64,000 nt of DNA from Pseudomonas asiatica (GTDB lineage: Bacteria; Pseudomonadota; Gammaproteobacteria; Pseudomonadales; Pseudomonadaceae), in assembly GCF_040214835.1 (NCBI RefSeq), contig NZ_CP157874.1, positions 3,476,001 through 3,540,000 on the forward strand. The letters are read 5' to 3'. Each line of letters opens with the position of its first letter. Position 1 is the first letter of the stretch. The notes beneath the pieces were generated by a model that saw only the letters and a program-made list of their open reading frames with translations, had not been told where the DNA came from and did not search any database. Shown piece after piece: positions 8,295 to 16,828 of the stretch. The position numbers and the translations under genes are program-made.

Positions 8295-9477
8295 GGGCCT
8301 GCCCCTGCATCAGTGCGGCGGCGCAGCGGGCGATGCGCCGGCAAGCGTCGGCCAAGGCCTCGTTACCCAGTACCAGGCCCAGGCGGATATGCCCGGCAGC
8401 GCTGGGGCCGAACGCTTCGCCAGCGAGCACCGACACACCCTGGCTGTCGAGCAGGCGATCGGCGAATGCCTGGGCACTGAGGCCGGTCTCGCGGATATCG
8501 ACCATCACGAACATACCGCCATCGGGCTTGAGCACCTTGATGCCCGGGCAGTCGGCCAACTGCTCGCACACCAGGTCGCGACGCTGGCGATAGGCTTCGC
8601 GCATGACATCCAGTTCCGGGAGTTGTTGCTCCAGTGCAACCACGGCGGCGTCCTGGATGAAGTCCGGCGAGCCGTACAGCATGCACAGGGCGAGGTTTTC
8701 CAGGTGGGTGGCAAGCTCGGTCGAACCGACCACCCAGCCCATCCGCCAACCGGTCATGGCATGCGACTTCGACAGGCTGTTGAGGGTGGCGGTGCGCTCG
8801 GCCATACCCGGCAGGCTGCCAGGGCTGACATGCTCGCCGTCGTACAACAGCTCGCTGTACACCTCATCGGAAATCAGCCACAGGTCGTGGGCGATGCACA
8901 GCTCGGCCAGCGCTTCCCAGGTGGCGCGCGGCAGGCTCGCCCCCGAGGGGTTGTGCGGGCTGTTCAGGGCCAGGGCGCGGGTGCGCGGGGTGATGCGCGC
9001 GGCCACGTCACGCGGGCACACGCGAAAGCCGTTCTCCGGCTTGACCGGCACCGGCACCACCTTGGCGCCACAGGCCCCGAACACCGCCTCGTAGGTCACG
9101 TACATGGGCTCGGCGACAATCACCTCGTCACCCGGGTCGAGCACGCACTGAGCCACGCAGTACAGCGCGCACTGGGCCCCCGCCAGCACCGTTACCTGGT
9201 CGGCATCGACGGCCTGGCCGCTGCGCTGCCGGTGGCGGTTGGCGATGGCCTGGCGCAGCGCCAGCTTGCCGCGCACATCGGCGTAATGGGTGTGGCCCTC
9301 ACGCAGGCTGTCGATGGCCGCCTCGACGATCGGCGCGGGGGTGTCGAAGTCCGGGTCACCCACCGACAGCAGCAGGATATCCTTGCCCTCGGCCTGCAGC
9401 GCCAGGGCGCGGTAGTGGATGTCCCAGGCCGCGGCCCCGTCGCCGGCGATGCGTTGAGTGAGCTTGGCGTAGCGCAT
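8287..9477 (-). CDS. aruH: Arginine:pyruvate transaminase AruH (class I/II aminotransferase)
   Basis: A 396-aa fold-type I PLP aminotransferase of subfamily I-gamma. Visible are SVGDPDFDTPAPIVEA, NSPHNPSGASLPRATWEALA, LWLISDEVYSELLYDGEHVS and the PLP lysine in LNSLSKSHAMTGWRMGWVVG. The neighbours (racemase, thiamine decarboxylase, acyl-CoA genes, permease, aruS/aruR) match the P. aeruginosa aruHI-PA4978-PA4983 region. That context makes arginine:pyruvate transaminase the best call; it converts arginine to 2-ketoarginine and alanine. GGGAG precedes the ATG at 9477. It is separated from the racemase gene by 24 bases and overlaps the aldehyde dehydrogenase gene. Sequence alone would say only valine/alanine/arginine-type aminotransferase. 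Confidence 0.8.
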   Translation of the reverse strand: MRYAKLTQRIAGDGAAAWDIHYRALALQAEGKDILLLSVGDPDFDTPAPIVEAAIDSLREGHTHYADVRGKLALRQAIANRHRQRSGQAVDADQVTVLAGAQCALYCVAQCVLDPGDEVIVAEPMYVTYEAVFGACGAKVVPVPVKPENGFRVCPRDVAARITPRTRALALNSPHNPSGASLPRATWEALAELCIAHDLWLISDEVYSELLYDGEHVSPGSLPGMAERTATLNSLSKSHAMTGWRMGWVVGSTELATHLENLALCMLYGSPDFIQDAAVVALEQQLPELDVMREAYRQRRDLVCEQLADCPGIKVLKPDGGMFVMVDIRETGLSAQAFADRLLDSQGVSVLAGEAFGPSAAGHIRLGLVLGNEALADACRRIARCAAALMQGQAHA

Positions 9478-9501
9478 GGCAATCTCCCTTCATTGGCGGT
9501 T

Positions 9502-10731
9502 TCAGTCGACGAGAATCTTCGGGTTGGAACTGCCCCATACGGTGTACAGGTCGGCGAGCAGCGCGCCGTTGATTTCTTCCATTTCGGCCTGGGTGATTTC
9601 ACCCCCGGCCTGTTTGCCGAACAGCACCACTTCGTTGCCACCCTTCACATCGGGGAAGTCGGTGACATCGACCATCAACGTGTTCATCGACACCTTGCCC
9701 ACCACCGGCACACGGTGGCCGTTGATCAGCACATGGCCCTTGTTGGTGAACACCCGGCGGTAGCCATCGGAGTAGCCGACGGTGATGTTGGCCAGGCGCG
9801 AATCACGCGCCAGGGTGAACGTGCGGTCGTAGCCGACGGTGTTGCCTGCCGGGTAGCTGTGCACCGCTGCCACGTGCGACTTGAACTGCATGGCACGTTG
9901 GTATTCGGTGTGCGTCGGCACGGTGTCGCCGAACAGCGCGCCGCCGGTGCGCACCATGTCCAGGCGCGCTTCCGGCACTTCCAGCGTAGCGAAGGAGTTG
10001 GCGGCGTGCAGGGTGAGCTTGCTGCGATCAAGTTTCGCGTGCTTGATCAGCCAGTCGGTCTGCTCGTTGAACGCTGCCAGGCCTTTGCGCACATCGTCCT
10101 TGTCTTCCACGGCGAAGTGGGTCATCAGCGCGACCAGCTCGAGGTGCTTCTGGTCGGTGATCTGCAGCGCTTCACCCCGGCCGGACCAGGTGGTCATTTC
10201 CACGCCGTTGCGGCTCATGCCACTGGAATTGAGCGCCAGATGAATGCGCAGGGTCTTGCCGTGGCGTTCGGCGAGGGCATCGAGCTGGCGGGCGAACTCG
10301 GCGCTGCCGACCAGTTCTTCCATGTCGTACTGCAAGGCATCTTCCACTTCGCTGAGGCTGGCCAGGCGCACCCGCACCAGTTGCCCGGTGAAGCCGCTGG
10401 CGCGGACCACGCGGGCCTCCTCGTTGCTGGCCACCGCCACGCAAGGCACGCCCTGGGCGATGATCGACGGCATCACCAGGCCGATACCGTGGCCATAGGC
10501 GTCGGCCTTGAGCACGGCGCACAGCTTGGACTTGCCGCCCAGCTCGGCCTGCAAGGTACGGATGTTGTGTTGCAGCGCGCCGGCACTGATTTCGACCCAG
10601 GCGTTGCTGTTTTGCGCGGTCAGGGCGGCGGTGCCGTTGTCCATCGACAGGGGTGGTGCGGCGTACAGCGGGGCCTGGCCGGTGATCAGCAGAGCGAGGG
10701 ATGCAGCCAGGAGGGTACGGCGAAATGGCAT
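9502..10731 (-). CDS. alr: Periplasmic broad-specificity amino-acid racemase
   Basis: A 409-aa fold-type III PLP racemase. It begins with a Sec signal peptide (MPFRRTLLAASLALLITGQA, then PLYAA), unlike housekeeping alanine racemases, so it acts in the periplasm. The PLP lysine is K75 in AVLKADAYGHG, and the second catalytic base is the tyrosine in NTVGYDRTFTLARDS. These are features of the broad-specificity racemases (BsrV, and P. putida Alr, which racemises lysine and arginine). Sitting between the AruI and AruH genes, it would make D-arginine (or D-lysine) before uptake and transamination. The start at 10731 fits the signal peptide. The ribosome site upstream is weak. Confidence 0.87.
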   Translation of the reverse strand: MPFRRTLLAASLALLITGQAPLYAAPPLSMDNGTAALTAQNSNAWVEISAGALQHNIRTLQAELGGKSKLCAVLKADAYGHGIGLVMPSIIAQGVPCVAVASNEEARVVRASGFTGQLVRVRLASLSEVEDALQYDMEELVGSAEFARQLDALAERHGKTLRIHLALNSSGMSRNGVEMTTWSGRGEALQITDQKHLELVALMTHFAVEDKDDVRKGLAAFNEQTDWLIKHAKLDRSKLTLHAANSFATLEVPEARLDMVRTGGALFGDTVPTHTEYQRAMQFKSHVAAVHSYPAGNTVGYDRTFTLARDSRLANITVGYSDGYRRVFTNKGHVLINGHRVPVVGKVSMNTLMVDVTDFPDVKGGNEVVLFGKQAGGEITQAEMEEINGALLADLYTVWGSSNPKILVD

Positions 10732-10765
10732 GGTGGTTTCTCTTGTTGTTCGTGGTGTCTGCCGC

Positions 10766-12373
10766 TTAGCAGACGCAGGTGTGTTTGAGTTCGATGAAGG
10801 TGACGCCGGGGGTGGCGAAACCGCTGGCCAGATCGGCCTGCAGCGCATCCAGATCACGCGGCTGGCGCACCGTGCAACCAAAGGCACGGGCCAGGCCGAT
10901 GAAGTCCGGATTGCGCGGCAGTACGCCGACCGGCTCGATGTCCAGGTCGAGCATGTCGTCACGGATCTGGCCAAGGGCGTCATTGTTCCACAACAGCACG
11001 ACCAACGGTCGGTCCAGCTCCTCGACTGCCGTGGCCAGTTCCTGGGCGGTGTAGAGGAAGCCGCCGTCGCCGACCAGCACCAGGCCTGGGCGGTGGTCGC
11101 TGGCGAACATGCCGCCGATGCCGGCCGGCAGGCCGTAGCCGAGGGTGCCGTAGCCGGTGGGGTGCAGCCAGCTGCGCGGCGCCCGGCTGGCGAAGGCGTA
11201 GTTGCCGGTGTAGGCCAGCTGGGTCATGTCGCTGCTGATGAAGGCATCGTCGGGCAGCACGGCGGCAATGCGGTCGAGGATTGCCTGGTGCACGGCCTGC
11301 AGCGGCGCATGCCCGCTGCGAATGGCCAGGCGCAGGTTGGCCACTGCTTCGCTGGCCTGAGCCGGGTCACGGTCCAGCGCTGGCAGGTGCTCGAGCAGGC
11401 CGGCCAGGGTTTGCCGGGCATCACCGTGCAGGGCGATGGCACAGGGGTAGAAGTCGTTGAACTTGCGCGGGTCGATGTCCACGCGCAGCAGCTCGCCGCT
11501 GATCGGCAGGCGCTCGCGCCAGAAGTCGGTGTCGGCCATTTCGGTACCCACTGCCAGCACCACGTCGGCCTGGCTGATCAGCTGCCAGCCGGGCTCGACG
11601 CACAGGCTGGCGCCGGCATTCAGTGGTGCGTCCGCAGGCAGCAGGCCCTTGCCGGCCACGCTGGTGAACAATGGCGCTGCCAGCCGGGTGCTCAGCTGCT
11701 GCAGCTGCTCGGCCGCGTGCAATGCCCCACCACCGGCAATGATCATCGGCCGCTTGGCGGCGGCCAGCTTCACGGCGGCCTGATCGAGGATGTCGCGGCA
11801 CGGCCGGCCACGCCCGGGGCGGCGCACCACCTCAGCGCTCCAGTCACGGCTGACCGGCGCGGCCAGTACATCCAGCGGCACCGAGATGTGCACCGGGCGC
11901 GGCCGTTCGCTGTCGAACACGGCCCAGGCACGAGCGATCAGCTCGGGCAGGTCGTCGCCGCGCAGGGCCACGGCAGAGAACGCGGTAATCGGCGCGGTCA
12001 TGGCGCGCTGGTCCTGGGTTTCGTGCAGACAGCCCCAGCCCTTGCCCAGGCTGGCAGTGTGGTTGACGCTGGAAATCACCAGCATCGGGATGGAGTCGGC
12101 GTAGGCCTGGCCGATGGCGGTGGCGGCATTGGTCACGCCCGGGCCGGTGATGACGAAGCACACCCCCGGCTTTCCGCTTACCCGTGCATAGCCGTCGGCC
12201 ATGAAGCCGGCGCCCTGCTCGTGGCGGGTCAGCACATGGCGGATGCCGCTGCCCGGCAGGCCGCGGTACAGCTCCAGGGTGTGCACGCCGGGGATGCCGA
12301 ATACCGTCTCCACGCCGTAGCTGGCCAGCAGGCGCACCAACGCCTGGCCGGCGGTCGGGGTGTGCTTATTCAT
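10766..12373 (-). CDS. aruI: 2-Ketoarginine decarboxylase AruI (thiamine diphosphate enzyme)
   Basis: A 535-aa member of the acetolactate synthase-like thiamine diphosphate family. It has the three usual domains: N-terminal pyrimidine-binding (AGQALVRLLASYGVETVFGI...), a central domain (about 190-330), and a C-terminal diphosphate-binding domain with GDGGFLYTAQELATAVEELD and the following VVLLWNN. Next to AruH it is best read as the decarboxylase turning 2-ketoarginine into 4-guanidinobutyraldehyde plus CO2. Its start overlaps the end of the acyl-CoA synthetase gene by eight bases, so expression is coupled. No anabolic small subunit (IlvH) is nearby, arguing against acetolactate synthesis. 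Confidence 0.82.
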   Translation of the reverse strand: MNKHTPTAGQALVRLLASYGVETVFGIPGVHTLELYRGLPGSGIRHVLTRHEQGAGFMADGYARVSGKPGVCFVITGPGVTNAATAIGQAYADSIPMLVISSVNHTASLGKGWGCLHETQDQRAMTAPITAFSAVALRGDDLPELIARAWAVFDSERPRPVHISVPLDVLAAPVSRDWSAEVVRRPGRGRPCRDILDQAAVKLAAAKRPMIIAGGGALHAAEQLQQLSTRLAAPLFTSVAGKGLLPADAPLNAGASLCVEPGWQLISQADVVLAVGTEMADTDFWRERLPISGELLRVDIDPRKFNDFYPCAIALHGDARQTLAGLLEHLPALDRDPAQASEAVANLRLAIRSGHAPLQAVHQAILDRIAAVLPDDAFISSDMTQLAYTGNYAFASRAPRSWLHPTGYGTLGYGLPAGIGGMFASDHRPGLVLVGDGGFLYTAQELATAVEELDRPLVVLLWNNDALGQIRDDMLDLDIEPVGVLPRNPDFIGLARAFGCTVRQPRDLDALQADLASGFATPGVTFIELKHTCVC

Positions 12374-14483
12374 GTCGTTCTCCTTGCGCCTGGCCGAGGC
12401 GGATCAGCGCGTCGACCGCGGTGGTGCCGTGGGCACCGACCATCAATGGGTTCACATCCAGCTCCAGCAGTTGCCCGGCGTTTTCGCAGGCGTAGTCGGC
12501 CACCGCGCGGATAGCCGCAACCAGTGCGTCGAGGTCGGCGGCCGGGCGGCCACGGAAGCCTTGCAGCAGGCTGGCGCTGCGCAGGCCGAGCAGCGCGCTG
12601 CGGATGGCATCGTCGGTGGTCGGCAGCAACAGGCTGACGCTGTCCTTGAGCAACTCGACCAGCACGCCACCGGCACCGATCACCAGGGCCAGGGCGAAGT
12701 CGTGCTCGCGCTTGATGCCGACGATCAGTTCGGCCAGCGGCGGCTCGGCCATCGGTTCGAGCAGCACCTGGTCGAACGCTACCTGCGGGGCGTAGGCGGC
12801 GATGCGCTGGCGCATCTGCACCAGCGCAACCTCGAGGGCGGCGGCATCGCGCAGGTTCAGCGCCACTGCACCGGCCTCGGTCTTGTGCGGCAGTTGCGCG
12901 CTGACCGCCTTCAATACCAACGGGTAGCCGACGCGGGCGGCATCTGCCACGGCGCGCTCGGGTGTGCTCAGCACCCCAGCCGGTACCGGCAGGCCGAAGC
13001 CACGCAGGGCTTGCTTGGATTGCCATTCGTCCAGCAGCTGGCCCTCGCCCCCAAGGGCCTGCGGGCACAGCGGCACCCGCGTGGCCTCACCCTGTTCCAG
13101 TAGCCGCTGGCGGTTGCGCTGGTAGGCGACGATGCGACCCCAGGCTGCCAGGCCATCCTCCACACCCTGCAGGGCGGCAATGCCACGCGCGTGCAAACGC
13201 TCGCGCGCGCAGGCGGGCAACAGCTCCGGGAATGCCGAGGTGACGAAGCCGATCTTGCCGTGGCGTTCCAGTGCATCGCAGTACAGCGCCAGCAGCAGGT
13301 CGCATTCCTTGCGCTCGCCGGTGAACGCCGCCGGGTAGTCCAGCACCAGCATGGCCGCGTCGGCTGCGCCGCTCAGGGTGCTGTCGAGCATGCGTTGCAG
13401 GGCCGCTGCATCACCCCAGATGGCAGTGGTGAAATCCAGCGGGTTGACCAGGTTGGCATAGGCCGGCAGCACCTCGGCCAACTGCGCCACCTGCCCTTGT
13501 GCGAGCTTCGGCAGGACCAGCTGGTTGCGCTCGGCATAGTCGGCGATCAAGCCGGCGTCGCCACCGGAACAAGCCAGGGCGATCAGCTCGCCATTCACCG
13601 GCAGGCGGCCACAGGCGGCGGCCTTGAGGGTTTCAACGAAGCTCACCGGGCCACTGACGCGGATCACGCCCAGGCGCTGGAACAGGCTGTCGTACAAGGC
13701 ATCGGAGCCGGACAGCGAGCTGGTGTGGCTGAGCGCCAGTTCGGCGCCGATCTGCGACACGCCGGTCTTCAACGCAATGATCGGCGTGCCCTGCTGCAAT
13801 GCCTTGCAGGCGGCACGGGCGAAGCCCGGCACGTTCTTCAGGCCTTCCAGGTGCAGGCCGATGGCGGTTACCCGTGGGTCGTCGAGCAGCACGTCCATCA
13901 GCTCGGCCACGCCCAGTTGTGCCTGGTTGCCGACCGAGGCCATGTAGGCCACCGGCAGCGAACGGTCGCTCATCGACAGGTTGTAGGCGAAGTTGCCGCT
14001 CTGGGTGAGGATCGCCACGCCCTTCTCCACCTGCTGGCCACCATGGGCCACCGGCCACAGGGCAGCGCCGTGCAGGTAGTCGAGCAGGCCGTAGCAGTTG
14101 GGGCCGAGCAAGGCCATGTTGCCGGCGGCGGCGAGCAGGCGCTGCTGCAGCTGGCGGCCCTCTTCGCCGCTTTCGGCAAAGCCCGAGGCATAGCAGATGG
14201 CGCCACCGGCGCCGCGTGCGGCCAGCTCGGCAACGCACTGCAGGGTCAGTTCGCGGTTGGTGGCGATGAACACCGCGTCCGGGGCATGGGGCAAGTCGGC
14301 CACCCGCGCCACACAGGGGATACCTTCGAGGCTGTCATGCTGCGGGTTGACCAGCCACAGCTCGCCGCCAAAGCCACCTTCGGCGCAGCGCTTGAGCGCC
14401 CGCGCCATGCTGCGCCCGCCGACGAAGGCCAGGTGCCGGGGGGCCAGCAGGCGCTTGAGGTTGTCACGAATCGAATGCGACAT
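12366..14483 (-). CDS. ADP-forming acyl-CoA synthetase (acetate-CoA ligase family)
   Basis: A 705-aa single-chain NDP-forming acyl-CoA synthetase. It has an N-terminal CoA-binding Rossmann part (LAPRHLAFVGGRSMARALKR; FIATNRELTLQCVAELAARG), succinyl-CoA-ligase-like middle domains with the phospho-histidine region GVSQIGAELALSHTSSLSGS, and a C-terminal ATP-grasp domain (VLKAVSAQLPHKTEAGAVAL and LIVGIKREHDFALALVIGAG). It would activate an organic acid with ATP and CoA. Placed before the acyl-CoA dehydrogenase and enoyl-CoA hydratase homologues in the aru operon, it could activate 4-guanidinobutyrate or another carboxylate from arginine. That substrate is an inference. AGGAG lies properly before ATG 14483. 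Confidence 0.85.
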   Translation of the reverse strand: MSHSIRDNLKRLLAPRHLAFVGGRSMARALKRCAEGGFGGELWLVNPQHDSLEGIPCVARVADLPHAPDAVFIATNRELTLQCVAELAARGAGGAICYASGFAESGEEGRQLQQRLLAAAGNMALLGPNCYGLLDYLHGAALWPVAHGGQQVEKGVAILTQSGNFAYNLSMSDRSLPVAYMASVGNQAQLGVAELMDVLLDDPRVTAIGLHLEGLKNVPGFARAACKALQQGTPIIALKTGVSQIGAELALSHTSSLSGSDALYDSLFQRLGVIRVSGPVSFVETLKAAACGRLPVNGELIALACSGGDAGLIADYAERNQLVLPKLAQGQVAQLAEVLPAYANLVNPLDFTTAIWGDAAALQRMLDSTLSGAADAAMLVLDYPAAFTGERKECDLLLALYCDALERHGKIGFVTSAFPELLPACARERLHARGIAALQGVEDGLAAWGRIVAYQRNRQRLLEQGEATRVPLCPQALGGEGQLLDEWQSKQALRGFGLPVPAGVLSTPERAVADAARVGYPLVLKAVSAQLPHKTEAGAVALNLRDAAALEVALVQMRQRIAAYAPQVAFDQVLLEPMAEPPLAELIVGIKREHDFALALVIGAGGVLVELLKDSVSLLLPTTDDAIRSALLGLRSASLLQGFRGRPAADLDALVAAIRAVADYACENAGQLLELDVNPLMVGAHGTTAVDALIRLGQAQGERHE

Positions 14484-14500
14484 GGGTGTTCTCCTGGCGC

Positions 14501-15661
14501 TCAGCGCAGCAGCGGGCGCAGCAGTTCGCGGGCGATGATGTGCCGCTGGATTTCCGAGGTGCCTTCCCAGATGCGCTCGATGCGTGCGTTGCGCCAGATG
14601 CGCTCGACCGGCCCTTCATCCATCAGGCCCATGCCGCCGAAGATCTGCACGGCTTCGTCGGCAACCTTGCCCAGCACCTCGCTGGCGAACAGCTTGGCCA
14701 TGCCGGCCTCGCCGTCGGTCATGCTGCCCTGGTCCATCTTCCAGGCGGTGTGCAGGGTGAGCATTTCCGCAGCGCGAATCTGCGTGGCCATGTCGGCCAG
14801 CTTGAACGACACGCCCTGGTAGCTGCCGATGGCCTGGCCGAACTGCTTGCGGTCGGCGGCCCATTGCAGCGACAGGTCGAGGGCACGCTGGGCCTGGCCC
14901 ACGCAGTTGGCGGCGACCATCACCCGGCCGGCGGTGAGCCAGGCGTTGGCCACCTCCCAGCCCTTGCCGACCTCGCCCAGCACCTTGCTGGCCGGCACCC
15001 GGCAGTCGTCGAAGAACAGCTCGTAGGTGTGGTAGCCACGGTTGCTCACGCACTTGGGGCCACGGCGGATGGTCATGCCCGGCGTGCCCCGGTCGACCAG
15101 GAAGGCCGTTACCGCGTTGCGCTTGCGCCCGTTGTGCTCGTAGGTGTCGGTGACGGCGAAGACGATGGCGAAATCGGCGTGGCCGGCATGGCTGATGAAG
15201 TGCTTGCTGCCGTTGATGACGAAGTCGTCACCCTGGCGCACGGCACGGGTCTTGATGGCGTTGGCATCGGAGCCGGCGCCCGGCTCGGTGAGAGCGAAGC
15301 AGTCGATCTTCTCGCCCTGCACGCAGGGCAACAGGTAGTCGTTGATCTGCTCGTCCTTGCAGGCCATGAGGATTTTCGATGGCCGCGCGACGAACACATG
15401 CAGGGCCCAGGACACCTTGGACAGTTCGCGCTCGATCAGCGCCTGGGACAGATAGTCCAGGCCACCGCCGCCGACCTCCTCGGGCATGTTGAAGGCATAG
15501 AACCCGGCAGCGATGGCCTTGCCGCGGATCTGCGCAGCCAGCTCGGGCGACACGGCATCGGCGCGGTCCACTGCCTCCTCATGGGGCAACAGCTCCTTGG
15601 CGACAAAGCTGCGTACCGCTTCCACCAACATTTCTTGTTCTTGGGTCAGTTGGAAATTCAT
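14501..15661 (-). CDS. Acyl-CoA dehydrogenase
   Basis: A 386-aa FAD-dependent acyl-CoA dehydrogenase. It shows the family signatures CFALTEPGAGSDANAIKTRA, HFISHAGHADFAIVFAVTD, QFGQAIGSYQGVSFKLADMA and the C-terminal IWEGTSEIQRHIIARELLR, where the catalytic glutamate region lies. It would introduce a trans-2,3 double bond into an acyl-CoA and pass electrons to ETF. It lies 17 bases before the acyl-CoA synthetase gene and 33 after the enoyl-CoA hydratase gene, so the three probably act in sequence. The acyl group is unknown; a guanidino- or amino-acyl-CoA from arginine is plausible by context. Confidence 0.88.
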   Translation of the reverse strand: MNFQLTQEQEMLVEAVRSFVAKELLPHEEAVDRADAVSPELAAQIRGKAIAAGFYAFNMPEEVGGGGLDYLSQALIERELSKVSWALHVFVARPSKILMACKDEQINDYLLPCVQGEKIDCFALTEPGAGSDANAIKTRAVRQGDDFVINGSKHFISHAGHADFAIVFAVTDTYEHNGRKRNAVTAFLVDRGTPGMTIRRGPKCVSNRGYHTYELFFDDCRVPASKVLGEVGKGWEVANAWLTAGRVMVAANCVGQAQRALDLSLQWAADRKQFGQAIGSYQGVSFKLADMATQIRAAEMLTLHTAWKMDQGSMTDGEAGMAKLFASEVLGKVADEAVQIFGGMGLMDEGPVERIWRNARIERIWEGTSEIQRHIIARELLRPLLR

Positions 15662-15694
15662 CTGCGAAGGTCCTGGTGAGGGTCGGTTATCGGG

Positions 15695-16489
15695 TTACTG
15701 GCCGGTGAAACGGGGGGCGCGGCGTTCCACCGAGGCTTGCAGCGCCTCGGCACCGTCCTGGCTGCGACCGCACAGCAGGCCGGCCTGGCGCTCGGCCTCC
15801 AGCTGCTCGGCCAGGGTGCGCCGGGCACCATCGCGGATCAGCCGCTTGGTCTGCGCGTAGGCGAAGGTAGGGCCGTTGGCCAGGCGCCCGGCCAGCTCGG
15901 CGGCCACGGCGGGCAGTTGCTCGTCGGCACAGACTTCGCTGACCAGCCCGGCCGCCAGGGCACGTTCGGCACCCCACAGTTCATCGAGGAACAACAGGCG
16001 CTTGGCCTGCTCGCTGCCGATCAGCCGTGGCAGGTGCCAGCTGGCACCGGCATCGGGGCTGTAGCCCATGCTGGTGTAGCCGGCCTTGAAGCGCGCCGAG
16101 GCCGCGGCGATGCGCAGGTCGCAGCACAGGCTGAGGTCCATGCCACCGCCCACGGCAGTGCCGTTGATGGCAGCGATGGTGGGCTTGTCGAGGCTGTGCA
16201 GGCGCAACATCAGGGCGTGGGCGGTTTCGGTCCAGCCGTAGCTTTCCAGGGTGCCCTGTGCCTCGGCCGCGGCCCATTCGGCCAGGTCGGCACCGGCGCA
16301 GAAGCTGCGCCCGCTGCCGGTCAGCACCACCACGCGCACGGCCGGGTCGTTGTTGCAGGTTTCCAGCAGGGCGTGCAGTTGCTTGAGGGTGGGGATGTCC
16401 AACGCGTTGCGCTGCTCGGGGCGGTTGAGGGTGATCCAGGCAACGCCGGCTTCGACCTTGCTCAACAGTGACGACGACGGGGTGGTCAT
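15695..16489 (-). CDS. Enoyl-CoA hydratase/isomerase, first gene of aru-type operon
   Basis: A 264-aa crotonase-fold enzyme. It has the oxyanion-hole segments SGRSFCAGADLAEW and AINGTAVGGGMDLSLCCDLR and the C-terminal FAYAQTKRLIRDGARRTLAE. It would hydrate or isomerise an enoyl-CoA made by the neighbouring dehydrogenase. It heads a run of closely spaced minus-strand genes reaching to about 6.1 kb. A TCACAACAACAC tract 12 bases before the ATG looks like a Hfq/Crc site (see separate entry). Substrate not identifiable. Confidence 0.87.
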   Translation of the reverse strand: MTTPSSSLLSKVEAGVAWITLNRPEQRNALDIPTLKQLHALLETCNNDPAVRVVVLTGSGRSFCAGADLAEWAAAEAQGTLESYGWTETAHALMLRLHSLDKPTIAAINGTAVGGGMDLSLCCDLRIAAASARFKAGYTSMGYSPDAGASWHLPRLIGSEQAKRLLFLDELWGAERALAAGLVSEVCADEQLPAVAAELAGRLANGPTFAYAQTKRLIRDGARRTLAEQLEAERQAGLLCGRSQDGAEALQASVERRAPRFTGQ

Positions 16490-16500
16490 GGGGGGCCTCG

Positions 16501-16512
16501 GTGTTGTTGTGA
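16501..16512 (-). promoter_or_regulatory. Candidate Hfq/Crc CA tract in operon leader
   Basis: The minus strand reads TCACAACAACAC, ending 12 bases before the ATG at 16489. Repeated AAC units near a start codon are the usual Hfq/Crc catabolite-repression target in Pseudomonas. This one is shorter than the best examples. Confidence 0.4.
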
Positions 16513-16601
16513 TGGTTTGAGAGGGCTTGATGAGGGAGATACTAAACGAGTGTTCAACAAGGCGGCAATTGGGCGGGGGTGGGGCTGTAACAACGCTTGA
16601 A

Positions 16602-16628
16602 AACGATATATGTCGTTGTTTTTATTGG
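16602..16628 (-). promoter_or_regulatory. Near-palindrome plus CCAATAA motif, candidate AruR site
   Basis: On the minus strand CCAATAA (16628-16622) is followed within a few bases by AACGACATATATCGTT (16617-16602), which has AACGA/TCGTT arms. The same CCAATAA occurs upstream of the permease (twice, inverted) and upstream of aruR. A shared regulator site is inferred. Confidence 0.4.
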
Positions 16629-16696
16629 TCTTATTTGTTGAATCAAGGTTGAGATAGGAGGTGATTGTTACAACTTTGTACAACTGACGGATTGCT

Positions 16697-16816
16697 GGGG
16701 GCGCTTTGCGCCCCATCGCGACACAAGGCCGCTCCCACAGGTACCGCGCAGACCTGAAGTCTGCGAATGACTTGTGGGAGCGGCCTTGCGTCGCGATGGG
16801 CTGCGTAGCAGCCCCC
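16697..16816. repeat. REP pair behind the permease gene
   Basis: GGGGGCGCTTTGCGCCCC hairpin, then ATCGCGACACAAGGCCGCTC onward, is mirrored by GAGCGGCCTTGCGTCGCGAT and a GGGCTGCGTAGCAGCCC hairpin. One base differs between the arms (GTG/GCG). Confidence 0.8.
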
Positions 16817-16828
16817 GAGATTGCAACC

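Larger units (their letters stand above)
16490..16828. other. Intergenic region before the aru-type operon
   Basis: No gene seen. On the minus strand it would hold the operon promoter and leader: an A-C-A-A-C-A-A tract at 16501-16512, a near-palindrome AACGATATATGTCGTT at 16602-16617, and an ACCAATAAAAA motif at about 16619-16629. The part at 16697-16816 is a REP pair behind the permease gene. Confidence 0.6.

Noticed and set aside
7864..10788. Long open plus-strand frame (about 970 codons) opposite the aldehyde dehydrogenase, aruH and racemase genes
   Set aside because: A product of GC-rich codon bias on the opposite strand. The minus-strand genes have clear domains, ribosome sites and overlaps. 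The plus-strand translation has no recognisable motif.
10508..14822. Two long plus-strand frames opposite aruI and the acyl-CoA synthetase
   Set aside because: Same reason: low-complexity translations antisense to well-supported enzymes.
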